Shown: piece after piece, positions 1-5,902 of the stretch | Layout of the letters: each line of letters begins with the position of its first letter | Position numbering within the stretch: the stretch's first letter is position 1 | Origin: Sphingobacteriaceae bacterium | GTDB lineage: Bacteria > Bacteroidota > Bacteroidia > Sphingobacteriales > Sphingobacteriaceae | Assembly (NCBI GenBank): GCA_021740025.1 | Contig: JAIPAN010000013.1 | Location: 1 to 11,535 of the forward strand | Reading direction: 5' to 3' | DNA: 11,535 nt | Translations under genes and position numbers: made by a program | The notes under the pieces: model-generated | The model's input: only the letters and a program-made list of their open reading frames with translations | Told to the model about the DNA's origin: nothing | Databases searched by the model: none

Positions 1-680
1 TAAGTCGCTTGTATACGATCCGGATTGCTGGATAATTCGGTTCTTAAATACTGAGCATTGTAATTTTCGTGAAGTCCCAATACGGCATATTTATGTAGAA
101 GCCCCTCCTGAAAAGCATATGAAAATCCATTACCGCTATGTCGGCCTTCAAGCGCCCTAAAGTCGGCATGTGCATCTATATTTATTGTGTTTACACCCTG
201 TTTGTGGGTCTTCGAAAATGCCTTTAAAATAGGGTAAGCGTTGTTATGGCCTCCACCAATAAAAATGGGCACTTTTCCGGTGGCAAAAATTGCTTGGGCA
301 AGTTGCGCCACCGCTTTATCAATGCTGGAAACTAGGGTTCTTAATTGTGCTGTATCGGCTCCTTGAGCTTGCTTCAATTCTTCCTCAAAGCTTAAACAAC
401 CCAAAAGCAGCACATCGGCCCCGGCTAGTTTTTCTGTGGCTTGAATGTTGCATAATACCGGAAGAACTTCCGACCAAGTGTTGGCAGAGCCGGACTTCCC
501 GCCATTCGCTAACACACCAATATCTTCGGCTAAACCCACCACCACAAATTTTGCGGTACTAGTAGCCAAGTGCTCTAAAGTAGAAACGGTAGCAAACTCT
601 TGGCCTAATTTTGTCTCCCCCTCTCTGCAAGAAGTAAGCGCTAGTAAATCGGCCGAGCTGTAGATATAAAGCCTACTCAT
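1..680 (-). CDS. hutG: Formimidoylglutamase HutG, arginase/ureohydrolase family (partial, 3' end outside window)
   Basis: The reading frame starts with ATG at 680-678 and stays open to the window edge, giving 226 codons of a protein I would expect to be roughly 320-390 residues. HutG hydrolyses N-formimidoyl-L-glutamate to glutamate and formamide, the last step of the four-step histidine pathway, in the cytoplasm. Family signatures seen: EDIGVLANGGKSG near residues 52-64; GGGHNNAYP at 142-150, with His145 in the place of the first manganese-binding His; NIDAHADFR at 167-175, with the Asp-x-His-x-Asp metal ligands (169, 171, 173); and HSGNGFSYA at 181-189, typical of Bacteroidota HutG. The remaining metal ligands would lie beyond the edge. 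The start codon lies inside the end of hutI, with an 8-base overlap (673-680), which suggests translational coupling and supports this start. Family assignment is firm. Formimidoylglutamase rather than another ureohydrolase is supported by both motif and neighbours. Confidence 0.93.
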   Translation of the reverse strand, partial: MSRLYIYSSADLLALTSCREGETKLGQEFATVSTLEHLATSTAKFVVVGLAEDIGVLANGGKSGSANTWSEVLPVLCNIQATEKLAGADVLLLGCLSFEEELKQAQGADTAQLRTLVSSIDKAVAQLAQAIFATGKVPIFIGGGHNNAYPILKAFSKTHKQGVNTINIDAHADFRALEGRHSGNGFSYAFQEGLLHKYAVLGLHENYNAQYLRTELSSNPDRIQAT

Positions 681-1923
681 TTTCGTAGCGTTTTCCGTTT
701 ATAAATACACCCTCAATAAGGTTTTCTCCAAATGAATATGGTAGATAAGCCAATGAAGGCAATGCTTTGGTATAAAAGAAATTGGCCACTTTGCCCACAC
801 TTAAACTACCGTACATATCCGACAGTTCCATGGCTGCGGCACCATTTAGGGTAGCGGCATTAATGGCTTCTTCCGGGAGCATTTTTTGGCGCATACACGC
901 CAACGAAACCACCAAATTCATATTTCCAGAAGGAGCTGAACCTGGGTTATAATCGGAAGCTAGCGCCAGGCACACATTTTTAGCAAGCAAGCGGCGGGCA
1001 TTGGCAAAAGGGATGCCCAAAAATAACGAGCAATTGGGCAAGAGGGTAGCAATGGTGTTGCTGTTGGCAAGTGCATCTTCAGCAGCGGCATTCATTTCCT
1101 CTAAATGATCTACTGAGAGGGCTTGGTGGCGAACCGCCAACTCTACTGCTCCGCTGGCAGATAATTGGTTGGCATGTATTTTAGGTTTTAAACCATACGC
1201 TGCGGCAGCGGTTAAAATTTGTTCCGTTTCTGCTAAAGAAAAGAATCCTTGTTCACAAAATACATCTATATAATCGGCCAAACCCTCTGCACCAATTTTG
1301 GGCAACAGGGTTTTAAGCAACAGGTCTATATATCCTTGGTGATTTTTTTTGAATTCTTGGGGGTAAGCATGGGCGCCCAAAAAAGTGGCTTTTATGGGAA
1401 TAGGGGACCATTCCTTCAGGCGTTTTATTACCCGTAGCATTTTTATTTCGCCTTCTACACTTAGCCCATAACCACTTTTCAGTTCGATGGCTCCGGTTCC
1501 CGTGGCCATTACTTTTTGCAAACGTTGTTTAGCCAAAGCAAAGAGCTCATCTTCTGAGCAGGCTTGTATTTTTTGTGCCGAGTTTAAAATGCCACCACCG
1601 GCAAGGGCAATCTCTTCATAGCTTTTACCCTGAATTTTTAATACAAATTCCTCTTCTCTGCTGGCCGCAAAAACCAAGTGAGTGTGCGAATCGCACCAAG
1701 AGGGAAAAACCCATGCACCATTCAATGAAATTTGTTTGAGTTGCGAAGCGTTTGTGGGCAAAGCATCCATAGAACCAAAGGCATCAATGCGGCCATCTTC
1801 TACCAACAACCAAGCATTTTTAAAACTGGGGAGTTGCGCCATATCGGCACCACGTAACAACAGAAGATCGGCATCGTGTATACCCACCAGGGTGTTGATG
1901 TTGGTGAAAAGACTTGTTTCCAT
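673..1923 (-). CDS. hutI: Imidazolonepropionase HutI
   Basis: This is a 416-residue cytoplasmic amidohydrolase, the usual length for HutI. It hydrolyses 4-imidazolone-5-propionate to N-formimidoyl-glutamate, the third step of histidine degradation. Visible signatures: DSHTHLVFA at 78-86, with the metal-binding His80/His82; LKSGYGL at 148-154; FLGAHAYP at 181-188 (His185); KIHANQLSASGA at 248-259 (His250, metal ligand); SVDHLEE at 270-276 (His273); LLPNCSLFLG at 294-303; and ASDYNPGSAPSGN at 322-334, where Asp324 completes the metal site. The ATG at 1923 follows the stop of the exonuclease gene after one base, and its 3' end overlaps hutG by 8 bases, so it is clearly co-transcribed with both. 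No Shine-Dalgarno sequence is evident, as is common in this phylum. All expected catalytic residues appear present. Confidence 0.97.
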   Translation of the reverse strand: METSLFTNINTLVGIHDADLLLLRGADMAQLPSFKNAWLLVEDGRIDAFGSMDALPTNASQLKQISLNGAWVFPSWCDSHTHLVFAASREEEFVLKIQGKSYEEIALAGGGILNSAQKIQACSEDELFALAKQRLQKVMATGTGAIELKSGYGLSVEGEIKMLRVIKRLKEWSPIPIKATFLGAHAYPQEFKKNHQGYIDLLLKTLLPKIGAEGLADYIDVFCEQGFFSLAETEQILTAAAAYGLKPKIHANQLSASGAVELAVRHQALSVDHLEEMNAAAEDALANSNTIATLLPNCSLFLGIPFANARRLLAKNVCLALASDYNPGSAPSGNMNLVVSLACMRQKMLPEEAINAATLNGAAAMELSDMYGSLSVGKVANFFYTKALPSLAYLPYSFGENLIEGVFINGKRYENE

Positions 1924-1924
1924 A

Positions 1925-2692
1925 TTAAAAGGCTAACTCTACCAATACCGGGCAGTGGTCCGAATGTTTGGCATCGGGTAAAATGGCTGCTCGTTTTAAA
2001 TTGGCTTTCAACGATTCGCTCACCAAGGTATAATCAATGCGCCAACCCAAATTCTTAGAGCGGGCACCTGCACGGTAACTCCACCAGGTATAGTGGTGTG
2101 GTTCATCGTTAAAATGTCTGAAAGAATCTACAAAACCACTTTGAATAAAATTTTCCATCCACTCACGCTCCTCGGGTAAAAAACCAGAAGAGTTGGCGTT
2201 AGATTTGGGGTTGTGAATATCAATCGGTTTGTGGCAAATATTATAGTCGCCGCAGATTACTAAATTGGGAATGCTGGTTTTTAAGTCGTTGATGTATAGT
2301 TGAAAATCACTTAAAAATTGATTCTTAAAAGCTTGGCGTTCATCGCCACTTGAACCCGAAGGAAAATAGGTGCTTAATACCGAGCAATGTTCAAAATCGG
2401 CACGAATTACTCTACCCTCCCGGTCATAATTGGGCAGGCCGCAGCCGTATTCTACATGTGTGGGTGTAATTTTGGTAAAAATAGCGGTACCACTATAACC
2501 TTTCTTCTCGGCTGGATACCAATAATGCTGATAACCCAACTCTTCAAGCAAATGCAAATCAACCAACTGGTCGGGGCTTGCTTTAATTTCTTGCAAACAC
2601 ACCACATCTGCTTGGGTGGCCTTCAGCCAATCTAGCCAGTTTTTACTTAGTGCAGCACGTATACCGTTTACATTGTAGGTGATTATTTTCAT
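1925..2692 (-). CDS. xth: Exodeoxyribonuclease III / AP endonuclease (Xth family)
   Basis: This 255-residue cytoplasmic DNA-repair enzyme belongs to the exonuclease-endonuclease-phosphatase superfamily. Family members cut DNA 5' of abasic sites and remove nucleotides from 3' ends in base-excision repair. Active-site motifs appear in order: TYNVNGIRAA at 5-14 (Asn7); CLQEIKA at 32-38 (Glu35, metal ligand); GYSGTAIF at 65-72; STYFPSG at 107-113 (Tyr109); ICGDYNICH at 146-154 (Asp149, Asn151); GWRIDYTL at 216-223 (Asp220); and KHSDHCPV at 242-249, with the terminal Asp245-His246 pair. The set is complete and the length is normal for the family. The start codon shares the ATGA overlap (2689-2692) with the stop of the upstream isomerase gene, and its stop lies one base before hutI. 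It is therefore embedded in a catabolic operon with no obvious functional link to histidine. Confidence 0.95.
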   Translation of the reverse strand: MKIITYNVNGIRAALSKNWLDWLKATQADVVCLQEIKASPDQLVDLHLLEELGYQHYWYPAEKKGYSGTAIFTKITPTHVEYGCGLPNYDREGRVIRADFEHCSVLSTYFPSGSSGDERQAFKNQFLSDFQLYINDLKTSIPNLVICGDYNICHKPIDIHNPKSNANSSGFLPEEREWMENFIQSGFVDSFRHFNDEPHHYTWWSYRAGARSKNLGWRIDYTLVSESLKANLKRAAILPDAKHSDHCPVLVELAF

Positions 2693-3387
2693 GGTTTGCT
2701 AGCCAAGCCTAGTGATTTTTCTAATTTTTTGGCTTCTTTTTTCTTTAAAACCGTTACGGTCATACGTACATCTTCAACGGGTCTATCTGCAGCACCTGTT
2801 TTTACGGCGGCAATCGTATCTATCATTTCAATTCCTTGAACCACTTCTCCAAATACGGTGTAATTTTGGTCGAGATGCGGAATACCTCCCAATGTTTTAT
2901 ACACCTCTCGTTGCCAAGTGGGGATTTTTCGTTTTAAGCGATTTTGTTCCAACAAGTCTAATTGCTCATCGGTAAACACCTTGCCTTGCGCCAAATAAAA
3001 TTGGCAAGCGCTCGATGCTTTGCTTGGATTATCATCTCTAGCAGCGGCAATTACTCCCTTTTTGTGAAATAAGCTATCGCGAAATTCAGCAGGCACGGTA
3101 TAACCCCAATCGCCATCACCAAGAGCTTGGCCCGGTTTAGCTGTTTTAGAATCGGGGTCGCCACCCTGAATCATAAAGCCTTTAATTACCCGATGAAAAA
3201 GCGTTTCGCTTAGCTTACCCTCTTGGGTTATTTTCACAAAATTATCGCGGTGCAGCGGTGTTTGATTGTATAAAAGAACCACGCAAGTTCCTTTTTCGGT
3301 ACTAATGCGTACAAATTGATGTTTAGGTTTTGCTGCTAAGGCATTCAAAGAAAGAAATACCAAGCAAGCGATAAGTGTTTTTTTCAT
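2689..3387 (-). CDS. Secreted cyclophilin-type peptidyl-prolyl cis-trans isomerase
   Basis: This is a 232-residue cyclophilin, which would catalyse cis-trans isomerisation of Xaa-Pro bonds as a folding helper outside the cytoplasm. An N-terminal signal peptide (residues 1 to about 19, MKKTLIACLVFLSLNALAA) precedes the mature part, so periplasmic or envelope location is likely. The cyclophilin core is clear: LFHRVIKGFMIQGGDP at 63-78, with the catalytic Arg66; GDWGYTVPAEF at 92-102; GVIAAAR at 111-117; ACQFYLAQ at 127-134 (the family's SSQFF-type strand); and YTVFGEVVQG at 176-185. Between the QFYLAQ strand and YTVFGEV lies a charged insertion at about 137-172, longer than in the classical E. 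coli enzymes. Such insertions are common in Bacteroidota cyclophilins as far as I recall. The C-terminus is lysine-rich. It starts 31 bases after the 112-residue gene, the only true gap in the cluster, and overlaps the exonuclease gene by four bases. Confidence 0.93.
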   Translation of the reverse strand: MKKTLIACLVFLSLNALAAKPKHQFVRISTEKGTCVVLLYNQTPLHRDNFVKITQEGKLSETLFHRVIKGFMIQGGDPDSKTAKPGQALGDGDWGYTVPAEFRDSLFHKKGVIAAARDDNPSKASSACQFYLAQGKVFTDEQLDLLEQNRLKRKIPTWQREVYKTLGGIPHLDQNYTVFGEVVQGIEMIDTIAAVKTGAADRPVEDVRMTVTVLKKKEAKKLEKSLGLASKP

Positions 3388-3400
3388 AATATGCTGTTTT

Positions 3401-3435
3401 TATAAATATATACGTTGTTTATTGATTATCAAAAT
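3401..3435 (-). promoter_or_regulatory. Candidate internal promoter before the isomerase gene
   Basis: On the minus strand a TTTG (3433-3430) is followed after exactly 19 bases by TATATTTA (3410-3403). This matches the Bacteroidota promoter pattern TTTG-N19-TAnnTTTG except for the last base. It lies at the end of the 112-residue gene and in the only spacer of the cluster, and would give a leader of about 10 bases before the ATG at 3387. If real, it would let the isomerase, exonuclease, hutI and hutG be transcribed independently of hutU. The region is AT-rich, so chance agreement is possible. Confidence 0.42.
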
Positions 3436-3757
3436 AAGCAACAATTAGCGATTTGAGTATTAATTCTTGCTCTAAAAGGGTATAGGCCGGCACAGGTTTT
3501 ACCAATTTCCAATGCGGCCAACCATCCTGATCGAGGCCCTCTAATTCATAAAAGCCTAGTTCGCTAAAAAGCCTACAATTGGCAATGTGCATCAGTTCTT
3601 CTTTTTGGCGCTTGCTAAATTTTTGCGGACCCTGGCCCAATTCCTGTACCCCAATTAAAAAGAGAAAAACCTTTAAATCGGGCGCTTCGCTTTCAAACTC
3701 CTGTGCAATGCGCTGCTGCAAAGCTTCAAACTTTTTATTTACTTCGCCGGGTCTCAT
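3419..3757 (-). CDS. Conserved-looking hypothetical protein, 112 residues, in the hut cluster
   Basis: I do not recognise a named family. The product is a small, probably cytoplasmic protein with no signal peptide or membrane segment. The N-terminal part (about 1-35) is charged and looks helical. It is followed by [20 protein letters not shown] at 31-50, a probable helix running into [19 protein letters not shown] (54-72), an acidic turn [10 protein letters not shown] at 74-83, and a hydrophobic C-terminal helix ([16 protein letters not shown], 94-109). Possible polar or metal-binding residues (His57, Cys61, Asp76, Asp78, His82) are scattered and do not form a known motif. The coding case is good: the ATG shares an ATGA overlap with the hutU stop (3754-3757), and the frame is free of stops and of normal composition. 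It vaguely resembles short hypothetical proteins I recall from Bacteroidota genomes, but no function can be assigned. Its position suggests a role linked to HutU or to expression of the cluster. Confidence 0.85.
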   Translation of the reverse strand: MRPGEVNKKFEALQQRIAQEFESEAPDLKVFLFLIGVQELGQGPQKFSKRQKEELMHIANCRLFSELGFYELEGLDQDGWPHWKLVKPVPAYTLLEQELILKSLIVAYFDNQ

Positions 3758-5427
3758 TTGCTTAAACGTTGTTTTAAATCTAATTTATGTTTACGGGCTG
3801 TGTCTTGTGCAATATCGTAACCGGCATCGGCATGGCGAATAACTCCCATAGCCGGATCGTTGTGAAGCACTCGTTGAATTCTGCGTGCTGCATCAGCGGT
3901 TCCATCGGCCACGATAACCATCCCAGCATGAATGGAGTAGCCAATGCCCACCCCGCCACCATGATGTAAAGATACCCAGCTGGCACCACCGGCCGTATTA
4001 ATTAAGGCGTTTAAAATTGGCCAGTCGGCCACAGCGTCAGAGCCATCTTTCATGGCTTCGGTTTCTCTGTTTGGCGATGCTACCGAACCGGTATCTAGGT
4101 GGTCTCTACCAATTACAATGGGTGCTTTTACCTTACCTTCTGCTACCAATTTATTAAAGGCCAATCCAGCTTTTTCTCGTTCACCTTGACCTAACCAGCA
4201 AATTCGGGCGGGTAGGCCCTGAAAAGCAATGCGTTCTTGCGCCATGGTAATCCACCGACGAAGGCCTTCATTTTCCGGGAAAAGATCGAGAATTACTTGA
4301 TCGGTTACCGCAATATCGGCTGGATCGCCGCTGAGTGCTGCCCAACGGAACGGACCCTTGCCTTCACAAAAAAGCGGGCGGATATAGGCCGGAACAAATC
4401 CCGGGAAATCAAAAGCGTTTTTCACACCAACCTCAAGAGCTCTGCCACGAAGGTTGTTGCCGTAATCGAAGGTAATGGCTCCTCGTTTTTGCAATTCGAG
4501 CATGCAATGTACATGCTTAGCCATGGTGGCATACGATTGTTTGGTGTATTCAGCGGGGTTGCTTTCGCGAAGTGTATTTGCCTGTTCCACAGACAAACCT
4601 TCGGGAAAATAACCCACAAGTGGGTCGTGGGCTGATGTTTGATCGGTAAGCGTATCTGGTGTAATATTCCTTTTAATCATGCGGTTTAATAAATCAACCG
4701 CATTGGCCACCACGCCAATAGATAGGGCCTTACCCTCTTTTTTATACTGAATTGCTCGATCGATGGCTTCATCAATATCGTAACAAATTTCATCTATATA
4801 GCGTGTTTCTAGTCGTTTCTGAATACGCCATTCTTCTACTTCGGCAGCTAAACAGACTCCCTCGTTCATGGTAATGGCTAAGGGTTGAGCACCGCCCATG
4901 CCCCCTAAACCCGCAGTTACCGATAGAGTGTTTTTTAGGGTGCCACCAAAATGCTGACGTGCCAATTCGCCGAATGTTTCGTAGGTTCCTTGTACAATTC
5001 CTTGCGAACCGATATAAATCCACGAACCAGCGGTCATTTGGCCATACATCATTAGGCCCTTATCTTCTAACTCATCAAAATGTTGTTGGGTTGCCCAATG
5101 CGGCACCAATTGCGAATTGGAAATGATTACCCGGGGGGCGTCTTTGTGGGTGGGTAAAATACCAACTGGCTTACCCGACTGTATTAATAGGGTTTCGTCT
5201 TCTTCTAAATCTTGTAGCGCTTTAATAATTAGAGCTAGCGCTTCCGGATTTCGGGCCGCCTTTCCTCTACCTCCATAAACAATGAGGTCTTCTGGGCGCT
5301 CGGCCACATCTGGGTCGAGATTATTTAAGAGCATACGCAAAGCTGCCTCTTGAACCCAACCCTTACAATGTAGCTTTGTACCGGTTGGTGTATTTTTTAC
5401 AGACAAATTTATTTTTTCGGTATTCAT
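3754..5427 (-). CDS. hutU: Urocanate hydratase HutU
   Basis: This 557-residue cytoplasmic enzyme uses tightly bound NAD+ to add water to urocanate, giving 4-imidazolone-5-propionate, the second step of histidine degradation. The family length is about 550-560. Signatures include [10 protein letters not shown] at 51-60, [20 protein letters not shown] at 90-109, [20 protein letters not shown] at 129-148, the NAD-binding glycine-rich [10 protein letters not shown] at 173-182, FDYGNNLRG at 320-328, [12 protein letters not shown] at 358-369, [11 protein letters not shown] at 407-417 with Cys410 (equivalent to the active-site Cys of the Pseudomonas enzyme), [20 protein letters not shown] at 441-460, and [13 protein letters not shown] at 486-498. 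It is the first gene of the minus-strand cluster. Its stop overlaps the next start by four bases, and the spacer upstream is shared with a divergent gene. The upstream leader has no clear Shine-Dalgarno sequence. Product assignment is essentially certain. Confidence 0.98.
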   Translation of the reverse strand: MNTEKINLSVKNTPTGTKLHCKGWVQEAALRMLLNNLDPDVAERPEDLIVYGGRGKAARNPEALALIIKALQDLEEDETLLIQSGKPVGILPTHKDAPRVIISNSQLVPHWATQQHFDELEDKGLMMYGQMTAGSWIYIGSQGIVQGTYETFGELARQHFGGTLKNTLSVTAGLGGMGGAQPLAITMNEGVCLAAEVEEWRIQKRLETRYIDEICYDIDEAIDRAIQYKKEGKALSIGVVANAVDLLNRMIKRNITPDTLTDQTSAHDPLVGYFPEGLSVEQANTLRESNPAEYTKQSYATMAKHVHCMLELQKRGAITFDYGNNLRGRALEVGVKNAFDFPGFVPAYIRPLFCEGKGPFRWAALSGDPADIAVTDQVILDLFPENEGLRRWITMAQERIAFQGLPARICWLGQGEREKAGLAFNKLVAEGKVKAPIVIGRDHLDTGSVASPNRETEAMKDGSDAVADWPILNALINTAGGASWVSLHHGGGVGIGYSIHAGMVIVADGTADAARRIQRVLHNDPAMGVIRHADAGYDIAQDTARKHKLDLKQRLSK

Positions 5428-5440
5428 GGGTAGTGGTTTT

Positions 5441-5460
5441 ATTACCTATACGAAGGTAGT
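5441..5460. promoter_or_regulatory. Imperfect inverted repeat upstream of hutU, possible operator
   Basis: The 67-base spacer between hutU and the divergent 114-residue gene contains ATTACCT-ATACGA-AGGTAGT, two 7-base arms with one mismatch around a 6-base centre. The minus-strand sequence TACCTTCG (5458-5451), one mismatch from the TAnnTTTG promoter element, overlaps it about 24 bases before the hutU start. No convincing upstream TTTG box lies at the right spacing. An operator for a hut regulator is possible, but no regulator gene is in the window. Confidence 0.3.
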
Positions 5461-5494
5461 AAAATTGTTTTTTTACTTAACTTAGCTAATAATC

Positions 5495-5839
5495 ATGAAA
5501 ACACTTAGAAATCGTATCCTATCGGCAATTCTTTTGCTGGCTTTTTCGCTAAGTGTAATTCCTGTTGATTTTTTTCACGGACACCGAACGGTTTCAAGTC
5601 AATTAAATTCATGTAGCAAAACCGCTGAACAAACTTGTCAGCATAAAAACCATTTTGCCTTAAAAAATAGTTTCTGCTGGGCCTGTTCGGTACATTTCGA
5701 AAAATCGTTTGTAACGGCCTCGGCTACACAAATTTTAGTAGAGCAGATTGGTTTATCATTTAGTATACAACACACCACTCGTTTGTTTAAACCAACGAGT
5801 ATTCATTATAGTCTTAGGGGGCCGCCCGCTTTTTCATAA
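5495..5839 (+). CDS. Small exported Cys/His-containing protein upstream of a TonB-dependent receptor
   Basis: This 114-residue protein has an N-terminal hydrophobic segment (about residues 8-24, after the basic start MKTLRNR) that fits a signal peptide or membrane anchor, so it acts outside the cytoplasm or at the inner membrane. The rest holds spaced potential metal ligands: His28, His30, Cys40, Cys48, His50, His53, Cys61, Cys64 (FCWAC) and His67, then a short hydrophobic stretch (about 78-91) and the C-terminal motif SLRGPPA at 106-112. A short protein with Cys/His residues and an RGPP tail, encoded before a TonB-dependent receptor, resembles DUF2946-like proteins near metal-uptake receptors. 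I assign this by general layout only. It lies 63 bases before the receptor in the same direction and diverges from hutU. A role in sensing, binding or handing over a metal ion is inference. Confidence 0.8.
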   Translation: MKTLRNRILSAILLLAFSLSVIPVDFFHGHRTVSSQLNSCSKTAEQTCQHKNHFALKNSFCWACSVHFEKSFVTASATQILVEQIGLSFSIQHTTRLFKPTSIHYSLRGPPAFS

Positions 5840-5857
5840 ATAGTTGTTTGTATTAAG

Positions 5858-5882
5858 CACACGGAAAACCCGTGTGATCTGT
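5858..5882 (+). terminator. Hairpin between the small protein and receptor genes, possible attenuator or weak terminator
   Basis: CACACGG (5858-5864) pairs perfectly with CCGTGTG (5870-5876) around a five-base loop AAAAC, and a T-rich tract with interruptions follows (ATCTGTTTTATTTT). It lies 18 bases after the stop of the small gene and 26 bases before the receptor ATG. It may reduce read-through into the receptor, end the small gene's transcript, or protect an mRNA end. The tract is not a clean U-run, so full termination is uncertain. Confidence 0.4.
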
Positions 5883-5902
5883 TTTATTTTAACTCATTTT
5901 TT

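Noticed and set aside
290..663. Two overlapping plus-strand open frames of 90 and 72 codons
   Set aside because: They lie antisense to the clear HutG frame and their translations show no recognisable motif.
3361..3387. Lipobox-like LIAC at residues 5-8 of the isomerase
   Set aside because: The Cys comes too early, before any hydrophobic core; cleavage after the later ALAA is more plausible, so I do not call it a lipoprotein.
4237..4635. Plus-strand open frame of 132 codons
   Set aside because: It is antisense to hutU, whose protein is fully conserved there; the frame is a by-product of hutU codon use.
4790..5023. Second minus-strand open frame of 77 codons inside hutU
   Set aside because: It is an out-of-frame shadow of hutU. 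The NAD-binding and other conserved segments are in the hutU frame without interruption, so there is no frameshift.
5468..5494. TAACTTAG as a plus-strand -7 element for the 114-residue gene
   Set aside because: It is one mismatch from consensus, but it leaves only about 9 bases to the start codon and no TTTG box lies at the right distance.
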